A stretch of 64,000 nucleotides of DNA from Pseudomonas kermanshahensis (GCF_014269205.2 NZ_JABWRY020000001.1:1736001-1800000), one strand, 5' to 3'; positions 35,147 through 44,638 are shown, counted from the stretch's first letter. A program made the numbers and translations. Notes: generated by a model from the sequence alone, not told the origin.

Positions 35147-35240
35147 GTAGGAGCAGCCTTGTGCTGCGAAGAGGCCGGTGAAAGCAGTGAAAGTTCACTG
35201 TGTTTTCACCGGCCTCTTCGCAGCACAAGGCTGCTCCTAC
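35147..35240. repeat. 94-bp imperfect palindrome, copy D; between convergent genes
   Basis: GTAGGAGCAGCCTTGTGCTG..GAAGAGGCCGGTGAAA pairs with TTTCACCGGCCTCTTCGCAGC-type sequence ending GCTGCTCCTAC. It is between the ends of the FeaR-like and cupin genes and so probably works as a two-way terminator. Confidence 0.9.
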
Positions 35241-35268
35241 CCAGGTCGTGTCAATCCGGGGGCAAACC

Positions 35269-35634
35269 TCAGGCCACTGCCAGGTAATGCTTGACGAACG
35301 ATTCGCTCAGCACCTCCCACAGCACCGGCGTACCTTTGCTGACGAACCAGGCATCACCGGCCTTGAAGCGGGTGACTTGCCCCGTGGATTCATCGGTCAG
35401 CTGGATTTCGCCGGTGACGATCACCGCCTGCTCGTCGAACGGGTAGACCATGCGGAACTTGCCACGCGTGGTGCCGAAGTAGGCGCTGCTGACTGGGTCA
35501 GTCGGCGCGCCGTGGGTCATCTTGCCGAAGGCGTTGACGTCGCCTTCGAGAATATCCGAGCCCAAGTCAGCAACGCTGCCCCACGGGTCGAGTTCGGACA
35601 GTTGGACGCCTTGTTTGGCGGCGGTGAGGGTCAT
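35269..35634 (-). CDS. DUF861/EutQ-type cupin protein
   Basis: Encodes 121 residues with a single small cupin barrel (F-R-M-V-Y-P-F-D-E-Q-A-V-I-V-T-G-E, then F-K-A-G-D-A-W-F-V-S-K-G-T). Such Cupin_3 proteins accompany amine and polyamine oxidase genes. It is 30 bases downstream of the FAD oxidoreductase and likely in the same transcript. Enzymatic role unknown. Confidence 0.85.
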   Translation of the reverse strand: MTLTAAKQGVQLSELDPWGSVADLGSDILEGDVNAFGKMTHGAPTDPVSSAYFGTTRGKFRMVYPFDEQAVIVTGEIQLTDESTGQVTRFKAGDAWFVSKGTPVLWEVLSESFVKHYLAVA

Positions 35635-35664
35635 GGCAGTGCTCCAGTGATGAGAGGGAAAGGT

Positions 35665-36963
35665 TTAACGGCGGCCGTTGAAATAGCCCGACAGCTGGTG
35701 CGCGGCCTTACCGGCGGTGAGCAGCAGCGGGCGGAAATGGTCTTTGCCAAGGATTCGCGCATGCTTGACCGAGCTGAGCAGGCCATAGCGTGCGGACCCT
35801 TCGTGCATGCCTTCGGCGAGGATCTTGCAAATGATGTGGCTAGGCGTCACGCCAAAGCCTGAATAGCCCTGCACATAGAACGCATTGGGGCGGTTGCTCA
35901 GCGTGCCGATCTGCGGGAACAGGTTGGCGCTGGTGGCCATCGGGCCGCCCCAGGCCAGGTCGATGCGCACGTCCTTGAGGTACGGAAAGATCTTCAGCAT
36001 CAGTGCACGGTTCCACGCCTTGAGGTCCAGCGGGATATGCTCGATGCAGGACGTGGCTGCGCCGAACAGCAGGCGGTTATCGCGGGTGACCCGGTAGTAG
36101 TCGATCACCGGTCGGATATCGCTGTAGGCACCGCGGATCGGGCTGATGCGGTCGATCAGCGCCTCCGGCAGAGGCTCGGTCATCATCTGGAAGGCGTAGG
36201 TGTTGATGGTGCGGCTGTGCAGTTCGGGCTCCAGCTTGTTGAGGAAGCTGTCGCAGGCCCACAGCAGCTTGCTGGCGCGCACCGAGCCGCGCCCGGTACG
36301 CACCTTGATACGCTCACCGTAGGTCACCTCCAGCGCCGGGCTGTGCTCGAAGATGCGCGCACCGTGGCCGACCAGGGCCTGGGCTTCGCCGAGCAGCAGG
36401 TTGAGCGAATGCACGTGGCCACCGCCCATGTGCAGCAGGGCGCTGCTGTAGGCGTCGCTGCCGATGATCTGCCGCACTTCCGAGCCGCCCAGAAAACGGA
36501 TTTCGTCATGTGCGTTGATGGCCTTGAATTGCTTTTCCCAGGCGCGCAGGGTCTTTTCCTGGCGGCTGTTGAAGCCCATGTAGCCATAGCCGTGGCAGAA
36601 GTCGGCGTCGATGTCGTAGCGGGCGATACGTGCCTTGATGATGCCGGCGCCCAGTTCGCTGATCGCGAAGATCTCCTGCAGGCCCTTGTCGCCGACACTG
36701 CGCCGGATCTTCTCAAGGTCATGGCCGATGCCCGCCATGATCTGCCCGCCGTTGCGCCCGGTGCCGCCGTAACCCAGGTAGCGCGCTTCGAGCACGACGA
36801 TGTTGGTCACGCCTTTTTCCGCCAGCTCCAGCGCGGTGTTGATGCCGGAAAAGCCGCCCCCGATGACCACGACATCGGCGTCGATGTCACATTCCAGCGT
36901 GGGGAAGTTCAGGTTGTACTTTTTGGTCGCGGAGTAATAGGTCGGGCTCTCGAGGGTGATCAT
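35665..36963 (-). CDS. FAD-dependent amine oxidoreductase (gamma-glutamylputrescine oxidase-like)
   Basis: Encodes 432 residues from ATG 36963; upstream codons in frame are poor. The FAD loop V-V-V-I-G-G-G-F-S-G-I-N-T-A and the flavin-contact motif Y-G-G-T-G-R-N-G-G-Q-I are typical of PuuB-like members of the DAO family. The C-terminus has Q-G-Y-S-G-F-G-V-T-P. It oxidises a primary amine to the aldehyde, plausibly tyramine. It is divergent from an HpaR-like repressor gene with an HpaR-type box in between. Confidence 0.87.
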   Translation of the reverse strand: MITLESPTYYSATKKYNLNFPTLECDIDADVVVIGGGFSGINTALELAEKGVTNIVVLEARYLGYGGTGRNGGQIMAGIGHDLEKIRRSVGDKGLQEIFAISELGAGIIKARIARYDIDADFCHGYGYMGFNSRQEKTLRAWEKQFKAINAHDEIRFLGGSEVRQIIGSDAYSSALLHMGGGHVHSLNLLLGEAQALVGHGARIFEHSPALEVTYGERIKVRTGRGSVRASKLLWACDSFLNKLEPELHSRTINTYAFQMMTEPLPEALIDRISPIRGAYSDIRPVIDYYRVTRDNRLLFGAATSCIEHIPLDLKAWNRALMLKIFPYLKDVRIDLAWGGPMATSANLFPQIGTLSNRPNAFYVQGYSGFGVTPSHIICKILAEGMHEGSARYGLLSSVKHARILGKDHFRPLLLTAGKAAHQLSGYFNGRR

Positions 36964-37135
36964 GACGCCGCCTGCTGTATAGAAGTGTGATAGGGCCGTT
37001 TGGCAAGCGCTCTGGCACATGAGGCCATTGAGCGCTTGAACATTGGCGGGTGTCTTGTCCTTGCCTGCCAGCGAGTGTAACCAGCCTGCCAGTGCCACTG
37101 GCAGCGGTTGCACAGGGCTGCCAGCGGCTGATTGG

Positions 37136-37147
37136 TTAATGTATTAA
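37136..37147. promoter_or_regulatory. HpaR-type box TTAATGTATTAA
   Basis: Palindromic TTAA-N4-TTAA in the 240-base region between the divergent FAD oxidoreductase (starts 36963) and the first hpaR paralogue (starts 37204). Same form as the twin boxes upstream of hpaG1. Confidence 0.6.
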
Positions 37148-37203
37148 TGAGCCCGTGCTGGCATACTGGCCTGCTCGCCACTTTCCATGATGCTCGGGCA
37201 CGC

Positions 37204-37626
37204 ATGACCACACCAAGACCCTCTCTGACCCTTACCCTGCTGCAGGCTCGCGAAGCCACGATGGCGTTCTTTCGGCCGGCATTGAATGCCCATGACCTGA
37301 CCGAACAGCAGTGGCGGGTGATTCGTATCCTGCACCAGCAAGGCGAACTGGAAAGCCATCAGCTTGCCGAGCTTGCCTGCATCCTCAAGCCAAGCATGAG
37401 CGGTGTGCTCAAGCGGCTCGAGCGCGATGGGGTCGTCGCCCGGCGCAAGTCGCCAGAAGATCAGCGCCGGGTGTTCATCAGCCTGACCGACAAGGGGCAG
37501 CAGGCGTTCATGGCCATGAGCGAGGAAATGGCCCGCAACTATGAACGGATCCTCAGCCAGTTCGGCGAAGACAAACTGCAGCAACTGATGCAGCTGCTCA
37601 ACGAAATGAAAAAGATCAAACCGTGA
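37204..37626 (+). CDS. hpaR: MarR-family repressor, HpaR paralogue 1
   Basis: Encodes 140 residues from ATG 37204. The winged-helix core L-T-E-Q-Q-W-R-V-I-R-I-L..L-E-S-H-Q-L-A..L-K-P-S-M-S-G-V-L-K-R-L-E-R-D-G-V-V-A-R-R is almost the same as that of the second copy at 48794. HpaR represses homoprotocatechuate genes and is released by aromatic pathway acids. Its place between the amine oxidase and the hydroxylase genes suggests it controls the upper pathway. No strong ribosome-binding site is visible. Confidence 0.88.
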   Translation: MTTPRPSLTLTLLQAREATMAFFRPALNAHDLTEQQWRVIRILHQQGELESHQLAELACILKPSMSGVLKRLERDGVVARRKSPEDQRRVFISLTDKGQQAFMAMSEEMARNYERILSQFGEDKLQQLMQLLNEMKKIKP

Positions 37627-37829
37627 CCCGCCAGAGCCCACCGCACCTCGGTTGATCAACACCATGGAAAGTGCAATTTTCCCGCCGTAACGTGCATTTC
37701 GAGGCGCACTCGCACCTCACATACTGAACGCGTCTTTACCGACTTGCCGGCTGTGCCATAGCACCGTAACGCCTGCGCCACAGGGCGTGCGCAGCCGCAG
37801 CTGACTCTCCAATAATAAAGAGACCGTTC

Positions 37830-38999
37830 ATGAAAAAGCCAAATCCCCTGCTGGAAGACCTCAAGTCGATCCTGCCGACAATTGCTGCGAATGCGGTGCG
37901 TGCAGAGCAAGATCGCAGTGTCCCGGCAGAGAATATCGCGCTGCTCAAGAGCATCGGCATGCACCGTGCCTTTTTGCCTAAACACTATGGCGGCATGGAG
38001 ATCTCGCTGCCGCAGTTTGCCCAGTGCATCGCCTTGCTGGCAGGCGCCTGCGCCAGCACCGCGTGGGCCATGAGCCTGCTGTGCACCCACAGCCATCAGA
38101 TGGCGATGTTCTCGCCCACGCTGCAGCAGGAGGTCTGGCAAACCAACCCGGATGCCACGGCCAGCAGCAGCATCGCGCCCTTTGGCCGTACCGAGGAAGT
38201 CGAAGGCGGCGTGACCTTCAGCGGCGAAATGGGCTGGAGTTCCGGCTGTGACCATGCCGAGTGGGCGATCATGGGGTTCCGCCGCAAGAATGCCGAAGGC
38301 ACGCAGGACTACTGCTTTGCCGTTCTGCCCCGTAGCGACTACGAAATTCGTGATGACTGGTATGCCGTGGGCATGCGCGGCAGCGGCAGCAAGACCTTGA
38401 TCGTGCGTGACGCCTTCGTGCCGGAGCACCGCATCCAGAAGGCCAAGGACATGATGGAAGGCAAGTCGGCAGGCTTTGGTCTGTACCCAGACAGCAAGAT
38501 CTTCTTCGCCCCGTACCGCCCGTATTTCGCCAGTGGTTTTTCCACCGTCAGCCTCGGTGTCGCCGAGCGCATGCTGGAGGTGTTCCGCGAGAAAACCCGC
38601 AACCGCGTACGTGCCTACACCGGCGCCGCAGTGGGGGCTGCAACCCCTGCGCTGATGCGCCTGGCCGAGTCCACCCATCAAGTGGCCGCCGCCCGTGCCC
38701 TGCTGGAAAAAAGCTGGGATGAAATCGCCGAGTACAGCGAGCGCCACGAATACCCCACACGCGCCACACTGGCGTTCTGGCGGACCAACCAGGGTTATGC
38801 CGTGAAGATGTGTATCCAGGCGGTAGACCGGCTGATGGAAGCGTCCGGCGGCGGCGCCTGGTTTGAAAGCAACGAGATGCAGCGGCTGTTCCGTGATGCG
38901 CACCTGACCGGTGCCCACGCCTACACCGACTATGACGTTTGCGCGCAGATCCTCGGCCGCGAGCTGATGGGCCTGGAGCCTGATCCGGCGATGGTCTGA
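37830..38999 (+). CDS. 4-hydroxyphenylacetate 3-hydroxylase, oxygenase component (C2 type)
   Basis: Encodes 389 residues with the acyl-CoA-dehydrogenase fold used by FMNH2-dependent group D monooxygenases. It resembles the Acinetobacter C2 component and HsaA rather than E. coli HpaB. Clear stretches are F-L-P-K-H-Y-G-G-M-E, W-S-S-G-C-D-H-A-E-W and G-M-R-G-S-G-S-K-T. With reduced flavin from the neighbouring reductase it would convert 4-hydroxyphenylacetate to 3,4-dihydroxyphenylacetate. The 203-base region upstream carries its promoter. Confidence 0.88.
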   Translation: MKKPNPLLEDLKSILPTIAANAVRAEQDRSVPAENIALLKSIGMHRAFLPKHYGGMEISLPQFAQCIALLAGACASTAWAMSLLCTHSHQMAMFSPTLQQEVWQTNPDATASSSIAPFGRTEEVEGGVTFSGEMGWSSGCDHAEWAIMGFRRKNAEGTQDYCFAVLPRSDYEIRDDWYAVGMRGSGSKTLIVRDAFVPEHRIQKAKDMMEGKSAGFGLYPDSKIFFAPYRPYFASGFSTVSLGVAERMLEVFREKTRNRVRAYTGAAVGAATPALMRLAESTHQVAAARALLEKSWDEIAEYSERHEYPTRATLAFWRTNQGYAVKMCIQAVDRLMEASGGGAWFESNEMQRLFRDAHLTGAHAYTDYDVCAQILGRELMGLEPDPAMV

Positions 39000-39074
39000 C
39001 CCGCGCGCGGGTCAATTCCCCTTACAACCACAACAACAAACAGGGCAGGCCGCTGGCCTGTTCGGGAGTCTTGC

Positions 39075-40013
39075 ATGTCCACTGAAAACACCACGGCCTT
39101 CGATAGCCGAGCCTTCCGCCGCGCGCTGGGCAACTTCGCCACCGGCGTCACCGTAGTCACCGCCGCTGGCGCCAGCGGGCGCAAGGTCGGCGTCACCGCC
39201 AACAGCTTCAACTCGGTCTCGCTGGAGCCTGCGTTGATCCTGTGGAGCATCGACAAACGCTCCACCAGCCATGCAGTATTCGAAGAAGCGTCGCACTTTG
39301 CCGTGAACATTCTGGCGGCGGACCAGATTGAGCTGTCCAACAACTTCGCGCGGCCCAAGGACGATCGGTTTGCAGGCATCGATTACCAGCAAGGGGCGGG
39401 GGGCGCACCGCTGTTGGCTGACTGCTCGGCGCGCTTCCAGTGTGAGAAGTTTCAGCAATTGGACGGCGGCGACCACTGGATTCTGGTGGGCAAGGTGGTG
39501 GCGTTCGATGACTTCGGTCGCTCGCCGTTGCTGTACCACCAAGGCGCCTATTCGATGGTGCTGCCCCACACGCGCATGACCCAGCGTGCAGAGGGCCAAG
39601 CGCCGAGCAGCCACTTCCAGGGCCGCCTGCAGCACAACCTGTACTACCTGATGACCCAGGCGTTGCGTGCCTACCAGGGTGATTACCAGCCACGTCAACT
39701 GAGCACCGGGTTGCGTACCAGTGAGGCGCGCATGTTGATGGTGCTGGAGAACGATGCCGGGCTCAGCCTCAACGACCTGCAGCGCGAAGTGGCGATGCCT
39801 GCGCGTGAGATCGAGGAAGCGGTTGCCAACCTCAAGCGCAAGGGCCTGATTGCTGACGATGAGGGGCGGGTGCGGCTTTCGGTGAAAGGTGTGGATGAGA
39901 CCGAGGCGCTGTGGACCATTGCCAGGGAGCAGCAGGACAAGGTGTTTGGGCAGTTCAGTGAAGAGCAGCTGGATACCTTCAAGACGGTGTTGAAGGCGAT
40001 CATTCAGATGTGA
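39075..40013 (+). CDS. Flavin reductase with fused MarR-like domain (C1 type)
   Basis: Encodes 312 residues. Residues 1 to about 165 are a flavin_reductase_like domain (F-A-T-G-V-T-V-V-T-A, V-T-A-N-S-F-N-S-V-S-L-E-P). Residues about 195-312 read as a winged-helix MarR-like domain (L-R-T-S-E-A-R-M-L-M-V-L..L-Q-R-E-V-A-M-P). This fusion is known from the Acinetobacter C1 reductase, where the second domain restrains NADH oxidation until 4-hydroxyphenylacetate binds. It follows the oxygenase by 75 bases and supplies it with FMNH2. Confidence 0.88.
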   Translation: MSTENTTAFDSRAFRRALGNFATGVTVVTAAGASGRKVGVTANSFNSVSLEPALILWSIDKRSTSHAVFEEASHFAVNILAADQIELSNNFARPKDDRFAGIDYQQGAGGAPLLADCSARFQCEKFQQLDGGDHWILVGKVVAFDDFGRSPLLYHQGAYSMVLPHTRMTQRAEGQAPSSHFQGRLQHNLYYLMTQALRAYQGDYQPRQLSTGLRTSEARMLMVLENDAGLSLNDLQREVAMPAREIEEAVANLKRKGLIADDEGRVRLSVKGVDETEALWTIAREQQDKVFGQFSEEQLDTFKTVLKAIIQM

Positions 40014-40022
40014 GCCTTTGAT

Positions 40023-40113
40023 AACCGGGGCCGCTTTGCGGCCCATCGCCCCAGGGATCACGCGGTCCCTGTAGGAGCGAGCTCGCTCGCGAAAGGGCTG
40101 CAAAGCAGCCCCA
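40023..40113. repeat. REP-like inverted repeats between convergent genes
   Basis: GGGGCCGCTTTGCGGCCC forms one hairpin; GTAGGAGCGAGCTCGCTCGCG and GGGCTGCAAAGCAGCCC form two more. They fill the gap between the ends of the reductase and hpaI. Confidence 0.85.
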
Positions 40114-40120
40114 TTGCTGT

Positions 40121-40924
40121 TCAGTAAACCCCGCCCCCGTCACTCACCGACGCCGACGTACCTTTGAACTTCCCCGCCAGATCCTGCAGCCCACGCATCA
40201 GCACCGTGGTATCCACCCCCACCGCCACAAACGCCGCGCCCAAGGCGATGTAGCGCCGCGCCAGCGTCTCGTCCGCACTGAGAATACCCGCCGCTTTGCC
40301 TGCCTTGCCGATGCGCACGATCGCGTCCTCGATGGCTGCCTGCACCTCAGGGTGCCCAGGGTTGCCGCGGTGGCCCATGGCGGCGCTCAGGTCGGCCGGG
40401 CCGATGAACACGCCATCGACCCCCTCGACCGCAACGATCTCATCCAGGTTGGCCAGCCCTTGTTTGTTCTCGATCTGCACCAGTAAGCACATCTGCGCGT
40501 CGGCTTGGTCGAGGTAACCCGGGATGCTGTTCCAGCGCGACGCCCGCGCCAGAGCGCTGCCCACGCCGCGTATACCCTTGGGCGGGTACTGCATGGCCTG
40601 CACCAGCTGGCGTGCTTGCGCGGCGGTTTCCACCATGGGTACCAGCAGGGTCTGCGCGCCGATATCCAGCACTTGCTTGATCAACGCTGTATCACCAATG
40701 ACCGGGCGAATTACCGCCTGGCTCGGGTAGGGCGCCACCGCCTGCAACTGCGCGAGCATGCCGCGCAGGTCGTTCGGCGCGTGCTCGCCGTCAATCAGCA
40801 ACCAGTCGAAGCCGGCATTGGCCGCCAGCTCCGCGCAGTATGCATCGGCCAGGCCGAGCCACAGGCCGATCTGCGGCTCGCCACTGCGCAGGCGTTGTTT
40901 GAAGCGGTTGACGGGCATGTCCAT
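40121..40924 (-). CDS. hpaI: 4-hydroxy-2-oxoheptanedioate aldolase
   Basis: Encodes 267 residues from ATG 40924 with GAGGA upstream; the frame extends into hpaH but that is not used. Motifs [20 protein letters not shown] and V-F-I-G-P-A-D-L-S match HpaI. It is the last step: 4-hydroxy-2-oxoheptanedioate to pyruvate and succinic semialdehyde. It is the final gene of the hpa operon, 10 bases after hpaH. Confidence 0.95.
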   Translation of the reverse strand: MDMPVNRFKQRLRSGEPQIGLWLGLADAYCAELAANAGFDWLLIDGEHAPNDLRGMLAQLQAVAPYPSQAVIRPVIGDTALIKQVLDIGAQTLLVPMVETAAQARQLVQAMQYPPKGIRGVGSALARASRWNSIPGYLDQADAQMCLLVQIENKQGLANLDEIVAVEGVDGVFIGPADLSAAMGHRGNPGHPEVQAAIEDAIVRIGKAGKAAGILSADETLARRYIALGAAFVAVGVDTTVLMRGLQDLAGKFKGTSASVSDGGGVY

Positions 40925-40934
40925 GGGCAAGTCC

Positions 40935-41738
40935 TCAAACGAAACGGCAGGCAATCGAGCCGAGCAGGTCATAGTCGACGTGGAAGGTGTCGCCAGGCCG
41001 TGCGGCTACTGGGCGAGTGAAGGAGCCGCCGAGGATGATCTGGCCCGGCTGCAGGGTGACGTCGTACGCGGCCAGCTTGTTGGCCAGCCAAGCGACACCC
41101 TTGGCCGGGTGGTTGAGCACCGCGGCGCTTACCCCGGACTCTTCGATCACACCGTTGCGGTAAAGCACGGCCGGCACCTTGCGCAGGTCGATCTCGGTGG
41201 GCCGTACCGCGCGCCCGCCCATGACCACGCCGGCGTTGGCGGCGTTGTCGGAGATGGTGTCGAACACTTTGCGCGTGGCCTGGGTCTGGGGGTCGACCTG
41301 TTGAATGCGCGCGTCGATGATTTCCAGCGCCGGGATGACCCACTCGGTGGCGTCCAACACGTCGAACACCGTCACATTCGGGCCCTTGAGCGGCTTGCCG
41401 AGAATGAAAGCCAGCTCGACCTCGACGCGCGGCACGATGAAACGCTCAAACGGAATGTCGCTGCCTTCATCGAACAGCATGTCGTCCAGCAGCGCGCCGT
41501 AGTCAGGCTCGGTAATGTTCGACGAAACCTGCATGGCGCGGGAGGTCAGGCCGATCTTGTGGCCGACCAGCTTGCGCCCGGCGGCGAGCTTCTTGGCCAC
41601 CCAGGCACGCTGGATGGCGTAGGCATCTTCGATAGTGATGGCAGGCTGGTCGAGTGAGAACTGGCGCACCTGTTCGCGCGAGCGCTCGGCCTGGTCGAGC
41701 CGCTCGGCGGCCTGTTGGATGAATGCGTTATCGAGCAT
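40935..41738 (-). CDS. hpaH: 2-oxo-hept-4-ene-1,7-dioate hydratase
   Basis: Encodes 267 residues from ATG 41738. It belongs to the hydratase/decarboxylase family (MhpD, XylJ); [12 protein letters not shown] carries metal-ligand acids, and G-H-K-I-G-L-T-S is near the N-terminus. It adds water to the enedioate to give the HpaI substrate. It lies between hpaX and hpaI. Confidence 0.95.
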   Translation of the reverse strand: MLDNAFIQQAAERLDQAERSREQVRQFSLDQPAITIEDAYAIQRAWVAKKLAAGRKLVGHKIGLTSRAMQVSSNITEPDYGALLDDMLFDEGSDIPFERFIVPRVEVELAFILGKPLKGPNVTVFDVLDATEWVIPALEIIDARIQQVDPQTQATRKVFDTISDNAANAGVVMGGRAVRPTEIDLRKVPAVLYRNGVIEESGVSAAVLNHPAKGVAWLANKLAAYDVTLQPGQIILGGSFTRPVAARPGDTFHVDYDLLGSIACRFV

Positions 41739-41755
41739 GGTTGAAGTCTCAAGGT

Positions 41756-43063
41756 TCAAGGGTTGACGATGGCGGCGCGAGTACGCAGCACCAGCAGGCC
41801 ACCGAGGGTGATAAACGCAGCCAGCACATACAGCGCGAGGCTGGCGCTTTGCGTGGTGTCGCGGACCCAGCCGATGAAATAGGGCGTGGCGAACGAGGCA
41901 ATGCTGCCCAGCGAGCTGATCAGGGCGATGCCGGCAGCCTGTGTGCGGTCATTGAGAAACGCCGTAGGCAGTTGCCAGAACATCGGCAGGGCTGCGCTTG
42001 CCCCCATGCCTGCCAGCACCAGGCCGGCCAATACGGGCAGTGCCTGGTTGGGCGCGAGGGCAGCGATCGCGATACCCGCCGCGGCCATCAGCAGGGGGAT
42101 GGACAGGTGCCAACGGCGCTCGCGGTGGCGGTCGGACGAGCGTCCGCAGGCCAGCATGAACACGCAGCCGGCCAAGTACGGCACCGCGCTGAGCAGGCCG
42201 ACACTGGCGTCGCTGCCGATGCCGGCGGTGTGGATCAGGCTGGGCATCCAGAACGCCAGCGTGTTCACCGCCAGCATGACCGCGCAGTACACCGCCACCA
42301 GCAGCCATACGGCAGGGCTGGCGAGGATACCGGCGAACGAGGTGACCGGCTTGCGCTGTTCTTCCTGGCCGAACTGGGCGCGCAGGGCGGCTTTTTGCTG
42401 GGCGTCGAGCCAGGCCACCTGTTCGAAACGCTCGGGCAGGACCGCCAGCACCACCAGGCCGAGCAGGATCACCGGGGCGCCTTCGATCAGGAACATCCAC
42501 TGCCAGCCACGCAGGCCCGCAGCGTCATGCATGAACGCCAAAATGCTGCCCGAGAGCGGCCCGCCGACCACGCCTGCCAGCGGCACGGCAATGGCGAACA
42601 ATGCCGTGACCTGGGCACGGCGGCCCGCGGGGTACCAGCGGTTGAGGTACACCAGAATGCCTGGGAAAAACCCGGCTTCCGCTGCGCCCAGGGCAAACCG
42701 CAGCAGGTAGAACGCGCTGCTGCTCTCGATCAGCAGCATGCAGGTCGACAGGGTGCCCCACACCACCATCAGGCTGGCGATCCAGCGGCGCGGGCCGACG
42801 CGGTCGAGCATCAGGTTGCTGGGTACGCCAAACAACGCATAGGCGATGAAAAACAGCCCGGCGCCCAGCCCGTAGACCGTGTCGGACAGATGTAGGTCCT
42901 GGCTCATCTGCATCTTGGCGAAGCCGATGTTGATGCGGTCCAGGTGGGCGAACAGGTAACACACCAACAGCAACGGCATCAGCCGCCAGGTGACGGTCCG
43001 GTGTGTGCTGTCGAGGAGTGTGGCTTGCGCCGTGCTGCGCGAGGCGTGCTCGAGTGTGCTCAT
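41756..43063 (-). CDS. hpaX: MFS transporter for 4-hydroxyphenylacetate
   Basis: Encodes 435 residues with 12 hydrophobic segments and the anion:cation symporter motif [10 protein letters not shown] in helix 1 and D-R-V-G-P-R-R-W between helices 2 and 3. It is a proton-coupled importer of aromatic acids, here likely 4-hydroxyphenylacetate. It is inside the hpa operon between hpaF and hpaH, which is a different place from E. coli. Confidence 0.92.
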   Translation of the reverse strand: MSTLEHASRSTAQATLLDSTHRTVTWRLMPLLLVCYLFAHLDRINIGFAKMQMSQDLHLSDTVYGLGAGLFFIAYALFGVPSNLMLDRVGPRRWIASLMVVWGTLSTCMLLIESSSAFYLLRFALGAAEAGFFPGILVYLNRWYPAGRRAQVTALFAIAVPLAGVVGGPLSGSILAFMHDAAGLRGWQWMFLIEGAPVILLGLVVLAVLPERFEQVAWLDAQQKAALRAQFGQEEQRKPVTSFAGILASPAVWLLVAVYCAVMLAVNTLAFWMPSLIHTAGIGSDASVGLLSAVPYLAGCVFMLACGRSSDRHRERRWHLSIPLLMAAAGIAIAALAPNQALPVLAGLVLAGMGASAALPMFWQLPTAFLNDRTQAAGIALISSLGSIASFATPYFIGWVRDTTQSASLALYVLAAFITLGGLLVLRTRAAIVNP

Positions 43064-43114
43064 ATTTGTTGTACTTGTTGTGTGATGAGACGGTGAAAGG
43101 TGTCGGCCGTTGGC

Positions 43115-43525
43115 TCAGGCCGGTTTGTTGAACAGCGGGTGCAGGGTGCTGTGCTTGGCGTCGTAGACCTGCGCGTTGCTCTCGTCGATCTGCAGGGTGA
43201 TGCCGATGGGGCGCTGCTGGAGCAGCGCGTCCAGGTGCTGCTTGAGCACGTGCAACAGGCTGTCGCCGACTGTTTTGTGAACCTCCGCGGAGCGGCCGTT
43301 GGCCATCCGCAGGTTGGCGTACAAAAAGCCATAGTCGCCGTTACCATCCGCCACTGCGCAGTGCGCGGCGGGGTAGGCCAACACGCGGGTGCCGCCGGTG
43401 GGGAACACGGCCTTGCCGGCGGCATCGCGCTGTTCGAGCATGGTGTTGGCCAGGGCACGGCAAAGGCCCGGGATGTCGGCGTCTGTTTCCAGGTCGGGGG
43501 TGTAGAGCAGAACCAGGTGTGGCAT
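43115..43525 (-). CDS. hpaF: 5-carboxymethyl-2-hydroxymuconate isomerase
   Basis: Encodes 136 residues, tautomerase-like with Pro at position 2 (M-P-H-L), which is the catalytic base. ATG 43525 is chosen because AAGAGG touches the earlier ATG (43534) directly but is well spaced for this one. It isomerises the ring-fission product before decarboxylation. It is downstream of hpaD. Confidence 0.92.
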   Translation of the reverse strand: MPHLVLLYTPDLETDADIPGLCRALANTMLEQRDAAGKAVFPTGGTRVLAYPAAHCAVADGNGDYGFLYANLRMANGRSAEVHKTVGDSLLHVLKQHLDALLQQRPIGITLQIDESNAQVYDAKHSTLHPLFNKPA

Positions 43526-43584
43526 GAAGGGCATCCTCTTGGCAGAAACGCCTGGCCGCCCGGCAGAGCGGCCAGGCAGCGGAA

Positions 43585-44508
43585 CTACAGGCGGCTGGTG
43601 GACACCACCGCGGCCGGGTTGGCGGCCTGCGCGGCGGGGATGGCAGCACCATCCTGCGGGGTGACCGGGAAGATCGCGTTGATCTGGCCGGTGCCCGACG
43701 AGCCGAAGTAGGGCGTTACCACGTCGGCCTTGCCGTCGTACTTCGACCAGCCCAGGGCACCGAGCAGCATCGCGGTGTCATGCATGAACCCTTCACCGTG
43801 GCCCTTGGCGGCGTATTCGGGGAGCATCCCGCAGAATTCTTCCCATTCAGCGTTCTCCCACATCTTCACCACGCGGTGGTCCAGGGTTTCCAGGAACGGG
43901 CTCCACACCTTGGTGGCGAAATCCGGCGCCTGGCCGTTCTGCGCAAAGCGGTGTGACAGCGAGCCACTGGCCAGGAACGCCACGGTGCCGTCGTAGTGCT
44001 CTTCCACGGCCTTGCGCATGGCCCAGCCGAGGCGGGCGCTGTCGGCCAGGTAGTGGGACGTGCACAGCGCCGAGACCGAAACCACCTTGAAGTGCTGGTC
44101 CTGGTTCATGTAGCGCATCGGCACCAGGGTGCCGTACTCAGGGCCCAGGGTGGTGGCGTGGTGGGCCATGGTCTCGACGTTGAAGCGGTTGCATTCGGCT
44201 GCCAGCAGTTGGCCGAGTGCAGTGTTGCCCGGGAACTCGTATTCCATGTTGCTGATGAAGTGTGGCAGTTCGTTGCTGGTGTAGACGCCCTTGAAATGCG
44301 GGCCGCAGAGCACGTGGTAGTTGGCATTGACCAACCAGTGGGTGTCGAACACGACAATCGTGTCGACCCCGAGCTCACGGCAGCGTCGGCTGATCTCGTA
44401 GTGCCCGTCGATGGCGGCTTGCCGAAAGCCCTGACGCGGGCCAGGCAGCTCGGACAGGTACATGGACGGTACATGGGTAATCTTGGCAGCGAGAGCGAGT
44501 TTGCCCAT
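43585..44508 (-). CDS. hpaD: 3,4-dihydroxyphenylacetate 2,3-dioxygenase
   Basis: Encodes 307 residues of the class III (LigB-type) extradiol dioxygenases. Early metal-ligand region is A-K-I-T-H-V-P-S-M-Y, then F-D-T-H-W-L-V-N-A-N-Y-H and later S-G-S-L-S-H-R-F. It opens the homoprotocatechuate ring with Fe(II) or Mn(II) and O2. GGAG precedes the start. It is followed by hpaF after 60 bases. Confidence 0.95.
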   Translation of the reverse strand: MGKLALAAKITHVPSMYLSELPGPRQGFRQAAIDGHYEISRRCRELGVDTIVVFDTHWLVNANYHVLCGPHFKGVYTSNELPHFISNMEYEFPGNTALGQLLAAECNRFNVETMAHHATTLGPEYGTLVPMRYMNQDQHFKVVSVSALCTSHYLADSARLGWAMRKAVEEHYDGTVAFLASGSLSHRFAQNGQAPDFATKVWSPFLETLDHRVVKMWENAEWEEFCGMLPEYAAKGHGEGFMHDTAMLLGALGWSKYDGKADVVTPYFGSSGTGQINAIFPVTPQDGAAIPAAQAANPAAVVSTSRL

Positions 44509-44548
44509 GGAAATCTCCGGTAAGAGGATGTTGTTAGGGTGTAGAAGC

Positions 44549-44600
44549 CTGTGGGAGCGGGCCTGCCCGCGAACACGGGCGCAGCCCGTGCCATGCACCG
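44549..44600. repeat. Single REP-like hairpin between hpaE and hpaD
   Basis: GTGGGAGCGGGCCTGCCCGCG followed by a CACGGGCGCAGCCCGTG hairpin in the 130-base hpaE-hpaD gap. It may lower expression of downstream operon genes or protect mRNA ends. Confidence 0.75.
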
Positions 44601-44638
44601 TGGGCCCCCACAGGGTTACCCGCTTGATCGAGACGGTT

